DNA of 31,928 nucleotides from a virus, in IMG/VR virus record IMGVR_UViG_3300032797_000633, positions 1 through 31,928 of that record, one strand, 5' to 3'. Below the pieces are notes generated by a model. It had not been told where the DNA came from and searched no databases. It saw nothing but the letters and a program-made list of their open reading frames with translations. Below, piece by piece: positions 25,083 to 31,875 of this stretch (within the stretch, counting starts at the first letter, position 1; the number at the start of each line of letters is the position of its first letter). A program made the translations under genes and the position numbers.

Positions 25083-27331
25083 GGGGCCTCCTGGGGCATT
25101 TGTTGGGCCTCCAGGAGGGCCTGGGGCTGCTGCTGGAGTGAGTTGGCCATGGGTAGAGCGCCACCGGCTAAGCCGTAATCTGGCGTGATTTCCGCGCCCT
25201 GTGGGATGCCCATGGCCTTTTGCTGGGCCAGTCTCTGGGCTTCGCCCATCAGCCTTTGGGTATGATCGATGTGCTGGAGCAGAAGTCTCGTGGTATTCGG
25301 TTCCTCCGCGGCCATGCCCAGGAAGTTCTGATGCGCGTTCAGATGGAATTCATAGTCCTCGCCGGGATGGGGTTCAAAGGCGATGCCGTGGACGAACAGC
25401 AGATTTTCCCGGTCCGGCCCGATCTGGGGATGTCTCGTCTCCTCCGGTTCGGGTCCCACCAGCTGGATCCAATCCTTCTTCTCCTGGCTCTTGAGGAGGT
25501 CGCGGACCAGGGCGTACTGCCTGGCCTCGGATTGGAAGAGCGGATGGCCGGCGAGCATCTGGAATCTCAGGGCGGCGTAGGATCTCTGGATTTCCTTATT
25601 GGTCAGCAGCGATGAGGTGCGGACGCGGAAGTCGTATCCGGCGCGGAGGTCCTCGCGGGTGATTCTCTTCAGCGCGTTGGACCCCGTGACCCTGAACTCC
25701 TTGTAGGCGGTCATGTTCGCGCCGTAGTATTCCGTGAACAGTCTTCCGGTCGCCTCGATAGCTTCTCCGTAGTTCCTCAAGAACTTGTCCCAGATTTCGC
25801 GGTTTTGCTGGACGAGCATGGCCATACCGCCTGCGGTGCGGTTGCCTCCCGATCCCCGGCCCATGGCCACGTCGCCGGTGGGGATCGACCGCTCGTAGAG
25901 ATCCATGAGAAACTGCACGGTCATGAAGTCGGAGGCCGAACTGGAGGGCCAGGCCGGGAACCTCACCGAGGCGGGATCGTCCACCGGAATCCCTTGCCCT
26001 GGGGAAATGCGCAGCTTTCCGGGTGCGAGGGAGGACCCGGCGCGGTAGAGGAAGAACGGGGTGTTCCGGATCTGGTTGGCATCGACGATCTGGTTATGGA
26101 GGGCGTTCATCTCGGCCTGGACGGCCCTGATGTATTCCGGCACGCCGATGGCTGACGGAATGTCGTCGATGAAAATGAAGTCGGAGAAGACGATCGGCCT
26201 TTTGGAGTATTTCGACGGGCAGAGCTGTTCGAGGTACTCGGCCCGCAGTAAATGCTTCTTCGAATCCGCGGTATACAGGACGGAGAAGACGCATTCTTCC
26301 TGGTTGCCGTCGCCATCGGCGTCGTATCTGGCGAAGCACTTCTGTACGAGGAACCTGTTCCTGCGTCTGGCCGAGGTGGCCATGACGCTGGAGTAGGTTT
26401 CCTGAAACGACCTGGTGGGAGAGGCAAGTTCCGACTCGTCGGCGGTCTGGCGTTTCGCGTACTGTTCCCTCAACTCCGTCAGGACAGAGGGTTCCAATTT
26501 GTAATACTTCTGGGCAACCTGGTTTTCCAGTTGTGAAAGTGAAACCCAGAGATTGTAGAAGTGGCATTCCGCGTCATCGGGGGTCTGGCCGTCGGCGCTG
26601 GCCAGGAGATCCTCGGGTGCGGGGATTTCGAGGGTGGGGCAGTCGCGGGTAACGACGGTCTGTTCGACTTCGAACTCCAGTTCATCTTCCGCCGGATCCA
26701 CCCGGTCTTCATCATCCAGGATGGTGATTTTGGCTTTCCGGGCGCGGCCGTGATCCACGTAATCGACCAGGGCTTCGCCGCCGGAGACATGGATGGCTCT
26801 TTCCTTTCCTTGGAAGAAGTATTGGGCGACCTTGCGGACATCGCGGGACCGGCCGATCTCGGAGAGGGTTACGGGCCAGCATTCCCTGGTCCGGTTCTGT
26901 TCCCGGCGCCAGAGGACGACCATGGGGCAGCGGCCGTACATGACCGTCTTGTGGGAAGCACGGCGGTAGGCTTGGTGGGCGTTGATCTCGGAAAAGCAGG
27001 CCCAGTTCAGAAAGTCCTGGGTGTTCTCGGCCGAGGCGACATCCGTCCCCTCCTGGGGGAGGACGCTGAAGAGGCCGTCCGGCTGGTCGATCACACCGAG
27101 GAGCGCGCTGTCCGTCCGCTCCACGGCCATGGGGGTGAGGGGCAGGAAGAGGTTGGAACACCCTTCCCAGGGACTGGTTTTCGGACTGACGATCCCGCGG
27201 TAAGCCCTGGCCCAGCGGGGCAGGTTATTCATCCAGGACTGCCAGTCCGATTTCGTTTCCAGATACAGGTCCTCGATCCAGCGTAGGAGTTCCTCTTCGC
27301 GTTCTTTGGAGAACTTTATGGCTCTGGGCAT
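25079..27331 (-). CDS. Portal protein
   Basis: 750 residues from ATG 27331 (MPRAIKFSKEREEELLRWIE), two bases after the terminase stop. A longer frame to 27553 would overlap the terminase and is a shadow. The size is close to P22-type portals. Features: PKTSPWEGCSNLFLPLTPMA near the N-terminus, a wing with charged helices, PIVFSDFIFIDDIPSAIGVP, an AEMNALHNQIVDANQIRNTP helix (typical of the portal crown/stem transition), FMTVQFLMDLYERSI, and a Gln-rich helical C-terminus (ANSLQQQPQALLEAQQM). Such portals form the dodecameric DNA gate at one capsid vertex. The gene lies directly after the large terminase. No strong ribosome site is visible, so translation is probably coupled to the terminase gene. 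Confidence 0.85.
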   Translation of the reverse strand: MPRAIKFSKEREEELLRWIEDLYLETKSDWQSWMNNLPRWARAYRGIVSPKTSPWEGCSNLFLPLTPMAVERTDSALLGVIDQPDGLFSVLPQEGTDVASAENTQDFLNWACFSEINAHQAYRRASHKTVMYGRCPMVVLWRREQNRTRECWPVTLSEIGRSRDVRKVAQYFFQGKERAIHVSGGEALVDYVDHGRARKAKITILDDEDRVDPAEDELEFEVEQTVVTRDCPTLEIPAPEDLLASADGQTPDDAECHFYNLWVSLSQLENQVAQKYYKLEPSVLTELREQYAKRQTADESELASPTRSFQETYSSVMATSARRRNRFLVQKCFARYDADGDGNQEECVFSVLYTADSKKHLLRAEYLEQLCPSKYSKRPIVFSDFIFIDDIPSAIGVPEYIRAVQAEMNALHNQIVDANQIRNTPFFLYRAGSSLAPGKLRISPGQGIPVDDPASVRFPAWPSSSASDFMTVQFLMDLYERSIPTGDVAMGRGSGGNRTAGGMAMLVQQNREIWDKFLRNYGEAIEATGRLFTEYYGANMTAYKEFRVTGSNALKRITREDLRAGYDFRVRTSSLLTNKEIQRSYAALRFQMLAGHPLFQSEARQYALVRDLLKSQEKKDWIQLVGPEPEETRHPQIGPDRENLLFVHGIAFEPHPGEDYEFHLNAHQNFLGMAAEEPNTTRLLLQHIDHTQRLMGEAQRLAQQKAMGIPQGAEITPDYGLAGGALPMANSLQQQPQALLEAQQMPQEAP

Positions 27332-27333
27332 GG

Positions 27334-28791
27334 TCAGTACCCGCAGTGGGTGCCGTCGAGGGCGTAGTCGGCGACCTGGTCTTCGTCGGGGGATTCTCTG
27401 ATGAACTCCCGGCCGGCGGACTGGCGTAGGCGATCGACGTTCGGCCCCCAGGTGGCCAGGTACCGCAAGCAGGCGACCATGTCGTCGGGATAGGTCGGCC
27501 TGCGGGTCTGGGAGATGTCGGCGCCGCGGGAAGGCCAGGAGAGGAAGTGGCACTGGTTGATTGTCTGCTCGCAGTGGCGCATGACCTGCAAAAACGGCCT
27601 TTCGTTGGCTTGCAGGGAAAACCAGCCGTTGACCAGATTCATCCCCTTATCGATGCCGATTCCGGGCGCGGCTTCGGCCTGAATGCCGTAGCGGGCGAAC
27701 TCGTCCTGGTAGGTCCTTTCGGTGGCCACCAGGAATTTGCGGGCTGCTCGGGGGTCCATGAGGCGGCGATGCGGAGGGCCGCCCGACATCGTCTCCAGGG
27801 CGCGGATCGTGGCTGCGGTTCTCTCCACGGACCCCCGACTGCGTTCGTCCATGACCTCGTCGTAGATCACGGATCTTGAGCCTTTCGGATCGCAGGCCCA
27901 CCAGAGGATGGCTGCGGGCCGCCTTTCGTGGGGGTCGATCACGGAAACCCGATACCAGTCTCGGGGGACGGGGAAATCCTCGACCACCCAGGGTTCTCGG
28001 GAATCGAAGTGCGGCAGGCAGCGGCCTCTGGAGGAGCCTCGGGATCCCATGAGCATGATTTCGCGTTCGGCCGGGCTGAGAACGGCTTTCAAGTTCTCGA
28101 AGACGGCGTCGTCGAGGACACCACCGCGGCTTTTGAGATTATCCTGCGTCTCAATTCGAAAAACATCCACTTTGCGGCCATCGGCCCGGTCAAAAACGTC
28201 GGGGAAGAGGTAGGGTTCAACCACCGGGGTCATGGTGAACCATTCGGGGCCGGAATGCCTCATCAACCCTCGCATGCAGGCCAGCCGGACGGGCCGTGGC
28301 GGAGCTTCGTCGTGATGGACCCAGTGTCCGGTGCCGGAATGGAACTTCATCGGTTCCTGATCGTGACTCATGAACCAGGTCTCGGACCCCCAGCGGGTTA
28401 TGAGATGAGTCGGGTATCCCTGGGCGTTCTTCTCCAGGTCGTAGAAGCCCTTTGGGGCCATTTCCAGGAATTTCGGCAGAACGGCCTGCATGAGGCCGCT
28501 GGGGAAGTCGGTGCAGGTGACCCGGCCTATGTTGGGCACGGTGATCGGCTTGCCATCGACGCGGCGGACCAGGAAATCGGGGTCGTCTGGACTCATCCAG
28601 GGGTGGAATCCGATCATGGCGGACCAGTCTTTCGCGCACCCCCAGGTCGTCTTCCCCGCCTGCCAGCCTCCGGAGAGCATGATGATTCCGGCGTGGCTGC
28701 GGAAGGCGGTGTCCTGCTTGGGGGTAGGCCGGAAGGCGAAGATCCCCCAGGTCTCTTTCAGCCGCCCATAAAGCTCTAGGAGGTCACTCAT
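27334..28791 (-). CDS. terL: Terminase large subunit (TerL), ATPase and nuclease
   Basis: 485 residues. The N-terminal ATPase has a Walker A at residues 41-49 (GGWQAGKTT), a Walker B at 156-162 (HWVHHDE, D161/E162) and a motif III-like WFTMTPV at 184-190. The C-terminal RNase H-type nuclease has VSVIDPH (D286), IYDEVMDE (D311/E312), RLMDP (D346) and YPDDMVACLRYL (D436/D437). The protein powers DNA packaging into the prohead and cuts the concatemer. The start ATG lies inside the end of the upstream small gene (8-base overlap), with GGAG just before it. All key residues appear present, so the protein should be active. Confidence 0.95.
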   Translation of the reverse strand: MSDLLELYGRLKETWGIFAFRPTPKQDTAFRSHAGIIMLSGGWQAGKTTWGCAKDWSAMIGFHPWMSPDDPDFLVRRVDGKPITVPNIGRVTCTDFPSGLMQAVLPKFLEMAPKGFYDLEKNAQGYPTHLITRWGSETWFMSHDQEPMKFHSGTGHWVHHDEAPPRPVRLACMRGLMRHSGPEWFTMTPVVEPYLFPDVFDRADGRKVDVFRIETQDNLKSRGGVLDDAVFENLKAVLSPAEREIMLMGSRGSSRGRCLPHFDSREPWVVEDFPVPRDWYRVSVIDPHERRPAAILWWACDPKGSRSVIYDEVMDERSRGSVERTAATIRALETMSGGPPHRRLMDPRAARKFLVATERTYQDEFARYGIQAEAAPGIGIDKGMNLVNGWFSLQANERPFLQVMRHCEQTINQCHFLSWPSRGADISQTRRPTYPDDMVACLRYLATWGPNVDRLRQSAGREFIRESPDEDQVADYALDGTHCGY

Positions 28792-29227
28792 CGACTCCGA
28801 CCTCCCGGGCCCGATACTGGTTCTCCAGATCGTCTATCTCGGACTGAGGGATGGAAGCCTTTGCCCTACAGAATTTCAGGAACATCCCTATGACGTCCTC
28901 ATCAGCCAGCTTGCCCTTCCTGGCCTCTTCCTTGTCCAGTTCCAAAGCTTCGCGCTTGATCTGAACCTCTTCTAACCTCACCCCAATCTTAAGCATGTCC
29001 CGGTAGATATTCCCCGCCCACTCGGCCATCCGTGGTCCAGGCCGCCAGTCCGGACCCTCCTCGTCCGGGTTCGGCATCATCCGATCCACTACCGCCCACG
29101 CCCTGCGAACCAGGGTGGCCATCCGGTCCCGAGTCTCGGCATCCAAAATGGGCTCGGAACGCTGATACGCCGATACCGCCCGATCCACGGGCTTCATGAG
29201 TCCCCGCGCCACAAACCCTCCTACCAT
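28784..29227 (-). CDS. Putative terminase small subunit (TerS)
   Basis: 147 residues, overlapping the TerL start by 8 bases, as is common for terS-terL pairs. The N-terminus has SAYQRSEPILDAETRDRMAT. A long charged helix, LEEVQIKREALELDKEEARK, follows, then ADEDVIGMFLKFCRAKASIP. Helical small proteins directly upstream of TerL usually bind the packaging site. I see no clear helix-turn-helix. Start choice is uncertain: ATG 29227 has no good ribosome site, whereas AGGAGG at 29217-29222 lies four bases before an in-frame GTG at 29212 (142 residues). Either gives the same protein core. Confidence 0.65.
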   Translation of the reverse strand: MVGGFVARGLMKPVDRAVSAYQRSEPILDAETRDRMATLVRRAWAVVDRMMPNPDEEGPDWRPGPRMAEWAGNIYRDMLKIGVRLEEVQIKREALELDKEEARKGKLADEDVIGMFLKFCRAKASIPQSEIDDLENQYRAREVGVDE

Positions 29228-29296
29228 CTCACAATTTCAACTGAGATCAGGTGATGCAAGCCCCAGGAGTACATAGGACTAGATACGGAGCCTGGG

Positions 29297-29308
29297 CTGT
29301 CCGGACAG
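29297..29308. promoter_or_regulatory. 12-bp perfect palindrome upstream of terS, possible operator
   Basis: CTGTCCGGACAG is its own reverse complement and is flanked by CCTG and CAGG half-sites. It lies about 70-80 bases before the small terminase start. It could be an operator for a dimeric repressor, for example the nearby ribbon-helix-helix protein, or a packaging signal. No direct evidence decides. Confidence 0.35.
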
Positions 29309-29406
29309 GAACAGGTGCAGACCCGGTTGAGCTGGCCCCAGGGGTTTTGGGGGTTTCTAGGGTTTTTTCTACCGTACCCCACACGGAAAAGTTGGAAGAG
29401 GAGGGT

Positions 29407-29442
29407 CCGGGACTCTCGGAGCCTGCAACTCCGGCACATGCC
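29407..29442. repeat. 36-bp direct repeat, left copy
   Basis: Identical over 36 bases to 31607-31642. Begins CCGGGACTCTCGG and ends CCGGCACATGCC. Inside lies an inverted repeat CGGAG-(7)-CTCCG. This copy is followed by another hairpin (GCCTC/GAGGC). Confidence 0.9.
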
Positions 29443-29560
29443 TCCGGCTGAGGCGATCCGGCCCGGAGAGTGCGAACAGAAAAGAGACGGGCGACTGCTG
29501 AACTGCCTCGCGAAAGCCGCCAGCAGTCGCCCTAGGATCCACGGTCAAAGGTAGGTTCGT

Positions 29561-29628
29561 GGGGCACGGAAGGTTCCCAGACCGGGGTTTACACTCGGGA
29601 CTGCGGGGTCCGATCCCCCGGCGCTCCA
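29561..29628 (+). other. tRNA-like structured element, D-arm degenerate (not called as tRNA)
   Basis: A T-arm-like hairpin is clear: stem CGGGG/CCCCG with loop TCCGATC at 29604-29620, one mismatch from the TTCRANY consensus. It is followed by GCGCTCC and A. Upstream GGGGCAC can pair with GCGCTCC in six of seven positions, counting one G-T pair. CCGGG/CTCGG can form an anticodon-like stem with loop GTTTACA. Only 14 bases lie between the acceptor and anticodon stems, so there is no normal D-arm. It is probably a degenerate or accidental structure; GACTG/CAGTC offers an alternative outer stem. Confidence 0.2.
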
Positions 29629-29648
29629 GTCGCCTAACGAGCCAAAGC

Positions 29649-29846
29649 CTACCACAACCTGGCAGGTCTTGAGAAGAGGGACTTCCGGAGAGTATCACGA
29701 ATCCACTTCGACAGGGTCTTGCCCGCTCGTTTCGCGGCTCCTCGAAAGGCCATACGGTCCTCTTCCGTAACCCTAATTGGGACAATAAGTTTCTTCCTGG
29801 ACTGATCTGCCAGTCGCGGGCGCCCCCTGGGTTTCTTCTTCTTCAT
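29649..29846 (-). CDS. Ribbon-helix-helix DNA-binding protein
   Basis: 65 residues from ATG 29846 (MKKKKPRGRPRL); an in-frame TTG at 29858 could extend it by four residues. A basic N-terminus is followed by the RHH pattern: a strand (RKKLIVPIRVTEED), helix 1 (RMAFRGAAKRAG) and helix 2 (KTLSKWIRDTLRKSL). 'TLSKWIRDTL' is typical of Arc/MetJ/CopG-type and MobC-like proteins. RHH dimers bind DNA through the paired strands. No Shine-Dalgarno is visible before either start, so it may be leaderless or weakly expressed. It is divergent from the small gene at 29908 and could be an autoregulator, an orphan antitoxin or a phage regulator. No toxin partner lies on the same strand. Confidence 0.75.
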   Translation of the reverse strand: MKKKKPRGRPRLADQSRKKLIVPIRVTEEDRMAFRGAAKRAGKTLSKWIRDTLRKSLFSRPARLW

Positions 29847-29877
29847 GAGGATAAACAATGCAGACCGCGCCAGTGTG

Positions 29878-29886
29878 TGCTAGAAT
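29878..29886 (+). promoter_or_regulatory. Possible extended -10 promoter
   Basis: TGCTAGAAT matches an extended -10 element (TGn plus TAtAAT, five of six). It lies just upstream of the strong ribosome site of the small gene at 29908. No good -35 was found, as is usual for extended -10 promoters. The expected 5' leader is only about 15 bases. The TAGAATCTA core is near-symmetrical and could also serve the divergent gene. Confidence 0.4.
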
Positions 29887-29907
29887 CTAACCGAAGGAGG
29901 ACGGATT

Positions 29908-30138
29908 ATGGAGACCAAAGTCGGTAAGCCAGTAACCGGTCAAGACTACCAACGACTCCCAAACGGTCCTGCGCCGCGTCGCCTACTACCAGTCCAAAAC
30001 GAGTTAATCCAGAATGGTGAGGCCGTTCCGCAGATTTGTGACTGCCACGGATATGTACAGAAACGCCTGATCGCACTTCGGGAGCCAAAGCTTGGTACTG
30101 TCCTAATTCGCCGTGCCCAACGATTTGTGAGACGATAA
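29908..30138 (+). CDS. Small hypothetical protein with strong ribosome site
   Basis: 76 residues, ATG 29908 preceded by AAGGAGG seven bases upstream, which strongly supports translation. The sequence is polar, with basic and proline residues near the N-terminus (NGPAPRRLLPVQNELI), a pair of Cys (ICDC) in the middle and an Arg-rich C-terminus (LIRRAQRFVRR). No family was recognised. It is the first gene of the plus-strand group and is divergent from the RHH gene. It may be a small nucleic-acid-binding or accessory protein, but nothing in the sequence proves this. Confidence 0.65.
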   Translation: METKVGKPVTGQDYQRLPNGPAPRRLLPVQNELIQNGEAVPQICDCHGYVQKRLIALREPKLGTVLIRRAQRFVRR

Positions 30139-30214
30139 TCTCAATTGTGGATTTCCTGAAACAAGATGAAGTCTAGGTTGTATTGTCACGACACATTTGG
30201 TAGAGTTAGGTTTC

Positions 30215-30514
30215 GTGGACCTGCGAGAGGCAAAGAAGAGGATTCGAGAGGCAATCGAATCTGACGAGCCGCTCACTTATAGCCCGCACGGATGTGAAAA
30301 GGCAGATGCGCGCGAGGTTCTGCATTCGGATGTACGCCGCATCCTGAAAACCGGGTATTACCCGGAACCACCCGTCAGCAGCGGGTTGAGCGGCTGGTGG
30401 GATCTCACAGCCCACGGGGTTGACTGCGACAATAGACGTGTGGCGGTTGTGGTGGCTGTCCACGAGGAGCGTAACCGCCCAATCAGGATCCGCACTATTG
30501 TCGTAAAAACCTAG
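30215..30514 (+). CDS. DUF4258-like putative toxin of a type II toxin-antitoxin pair
   Basis: 99 residues from GTG 30215 (VDLREAKKRIREAIESDEPL). An in-frame TTG at 30197 would add six residues but has no ribosome site, while TTAGG precedes the GTG. The pattern LTYSPHGCEKADAREV, SDVRRILKTG, RRVAVVVAVHEE and IRIRTIVVKT fits the small DUF4258 fold: a strand, H near an arginine-bearing helix, 'dv..iL..G', then two closing strands. DUF4258 genes are often followed by an MqsA-type antitoxin, as here. In MqsR-like systems the toxin is an mRNA endoribonuclease; whether this one cuts RNA is not known. It starts about 76 bases after the previous plus-strand gene and ends 24 bases before the antitoxin. 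Confidence 0.7.
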   Translation: MDLREAKKRIREAIESDEPLTYSPHGCEKADAREVLHSDVRRILKTGYYPEPPVSSGLSGWWDLTAHGVDCDNRRVAVVVAVHEERNRPIRIRTIVVKT

Positions 30515-30538
30515 GGGAGACAACTGGAGGCATAGGTC

Positions 30539-31093
30539 ATGGCTTGTCCGATTTGCGGAGATCAAAAGGCTCGCGAAGTCCAAGAGCCATACAAGTATGA
30601 AGGTTGTGGCCTGGACTACGTCTATCTCATCGGAATCCTGCAGACGGAATGTCCGAACTGTGGACTGACAGTAACTATTCCGAGGGAACATCAACTTCTC
30701 AATCTTATCGGCTTCGAGCTGGTGCGGCGCGAGGAGCGCCTTGGCCCGCGAGAGATTAGATTCCTGCGTAGTATGGCCGGTTGGACGCAACAAGAACTTG
30801 CGGGTACGCTACGCGTGGAGAGAGGCACAGTAACGAATTGGGAGTGCCTTAGTGACCCAACCTCGCCCGAGAAACATACAGAAGCACTATTTCGGTTGGT
30901 CTGGGCACACGAGATGGCCAAGCGGTTTTGCGAAGAATGCGGAGAGCAAATGCCCGACCAACTCAGGAGAGTCACAGATGATCTTCTCGACACCATCTCC
31001 AAGCTCATAGACGCCATCCAAATCCAGGCAAAGTCGTCGATCAAGATTGATGTCGAATCCATGCAGGTCCTTCAGGCCGCATGCGACACCTAA
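30539..31093 (+). CDS. MqsA-like antitoxin: zinc finger plus helix-turn-helix
   Basis: 184 residues, ATG 30539 with GGAGG eight bases upstream. The N-terminal zinc site is CPIC (residues 3-6) with CPNC (about 38-41). A central linker is followed by a Cro/C1-type helix-turn-helix at about 75-105: REIRFLRSMAGWTQQELAGT, then LRVERGTVTNWE. The C-terminus has a third Cys pair (CEECGE) and a long helical tail. This is the MqsA arrangement: zinc domain binds the toxin, HTH binds the operator. It is longer than E. coli MqsA (131 residues), so it has an extra C-terminal region. Gene order toxin-then-antitoxin matches mqsRA. Such modules in phage can act in plasmid-like maintenance or in defence against other phages. 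Confidence 0.85.
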   Translation: MACPICGDQKAREVQEPYKYEGCGLDYVYLIGILQTECPNCGLTVTIPREHQLLNLIGFELVRREERLGPREIRFLRSMAGWTQQELAGTLRVERGTVTNWECLSDPTSPEKHTEALFRLVWAHEMAKRFCEECGEQMPDQLRRVTDDLLDTISKLIDAIQIQAKSSIKIDVESMQVLQAACDT

Positions 31094-31254
31094 ATCCCAG
31101 TCAGATCAGCGAAGCCCCGCATTCATTTATCGGTTGGGAAGTCGGGGAAATGCAAGAGACTATCCCCTATCAAACTGCCTTCATTGACATACGGCCGCTG
31201 ACCACGGACGAAGAAGCCTATGCGGATACATTAGTAGCGACCCACCGTGCGTAA
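31081..31254 (+). CDS. Possible third small gene overlapping the antitoxin end (57 residues)
   Basis: An open frame from ATG 31081 to TAA 31252-31254 overlaps the last 13 bases of the antitoxin gene. The 57-residue product starts MRHLNPSQISEAPHSFIGWE and continues with hydrophobic and acidic segments (TAFIDIRPLTTDEEAYADT). Only a weak ribosome site is seen (CAGG nine bases before). The overlap suggests translational coupling and a third element of the toxin-antitoxin operon, but the frame is short and could be chance. No family was recognised. Confidence 0.4.
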   Translation: MRHLNPSQISEAPHSFIGWEVGEMQETIPYQTAFIDIRPLTTDEEAYADTLVATHRA

Positions 31255-31406
31255 CTGTGGTAAGCGTAACCCGGTAACACCCCTATATCACCCTCCCCAA
31301 AATGCCAGCCCGTATAAGAACGAGAAAGAGTCGCAAAAGGAAGAAAGATCAAACGATACTCTCTCGAAGGGAAGCATTCTTTGTAAGATAGGGGGCGGCG
31401 GCTTCG

Positions 31407-31433
31407 GCCCCCCCCGGGGGGGCTTTGGCTTTT
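31407..31433 (+). terminator. Possible rho-independent terminator
   Basis: GCCCCCCCC followed immediately by GGGGGGGC forms a very GC-rich stem, which must open a few pairs to make a loop. It is followed by TTTGGCTTTT. It could end transcription of the plus-strand toxin-antitoxin operon. The broken T-run lowers confidence; an overlapping UUCG stem gives an alternative fold. Confidence 0.3.
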
Positions 31434-31606
31434 GCCTGGATGGGCCTCTTGTTCGGTGGGGCTGGTTTCGGCCTTGGTGATTGTTTGGGCGATACCTCTG
31501 TGGCTTCACAGGGACGCGCAGGGCGAACGATCTGGGGTTGGGCTATGCTGGAATACCCATTCGTGGAGATCGAGGCTTCTGGGGGCATCTGGCAGCGTTT
31601 GCCTAG

Positions 31607-31642
31607 CCGGGACTCTCGGAGCCTGCAACTCCGGCACATGCC
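31607..31642. repeat. 36-bp direct repeat, right copy
   Basis: Exact match to 29407-29442. Together the copies bracket about 2.2 kb that contains the RHH gene, the small gene at 29908 and the toxin-antitoxin genes. The right copy runs directly into a stem-loop (CGCAGTTCCC...GGGAAACTGCG, with one bulge). Confidence 0.9.
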
Positions 31643-31712
31643 GCAGTTCCCTTACAGGGAAACTGCGTGCATGCCGTAGTTCCAGACCATGGCTAGGTGC
31701 TTGCCGCAGTTC
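31637..31712 (+). repeat. Three spaced CATGCCG(C/T)AGTTC repeats
   Basis: Near-identical motifs begin at 31637 (CATGCCGCAGTTCC), 31670 (CATGCCGTAGTTCC) and 31700 (CTTGCCGCAGTTC), 33 and 30 bases apart. The first overlaps the end of the 36-bp repeat. Such spacing, three helical turns, would suit a multimeric DNA-binding protein, or the motifs may be parts of hairpins. Confidence 0.6.
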
Positions 31713-31825
31713 TCCTGGTGCCGCCGACATAACCCCTGGCTAGTCGTCGTGCTACGCCATCTCCGGCATGTCTCCGGCATGGACTCCTGCTCGCCGGAGT
31801 TGGTAACACTGCCCCATAGGAACTC

Positions 31826-31875
31826 AGAAGAAGAGAACTACTTACAAAAGGACACCTAGAAGAAGAGAACTACTT
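31826..31875 (+). repeat. 18-bp direct repeat pair
   Basis: AGAAGAAGAGAACTACTT occurs at 31826-31843 and 31858-31875, 32 bases apart start to start. The flanking DNA is purine-rich. Iteron-like or regulatory repeats are possible. Confidence 0.8.

Larger units (their letters stand above)
29228..29648. other. Intergenic region: putative operon leader with palindrome, direct repeat and hairpins
   Basis: No convincing gene is present; short frames here are Arg/Pro-rich shadows. The region should contain the promoter of the minus-strand virion block, but I could not identify convincing -35/-10 boxes. It holds a 12-bp perfect palindrome (29297-29308), one copy of a 36-bp direct repeat (29407-29442), a hairpin GCCTC-CGGCT-GAGGC (29440-29454) and a strong tRNA-like stem-loop near 29604-29620. 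A T-rich, G-run stretch lies at 29341-29370. Packaging-site or operator functions are possible because it abuts the small terminase gene. Confidence 0.6.

Noticed and set aside
29604-29620. Calling a tRNA gene from the T-arm-like hairpin
   Set aside because: The D-arm is missing, the T-loop departs from consensus, and an alternative GACTG/CAGTC fold exists. Kept only as a low-confidence structured element.
31349-31639. Minus-strand frame starting MCRSCRLRESR, matched by a similar start at 29439
   Set aside because: The shared start only reflects the 36-bp DNA repeat; downstream sequences are unrelated and no ribosome site is present.
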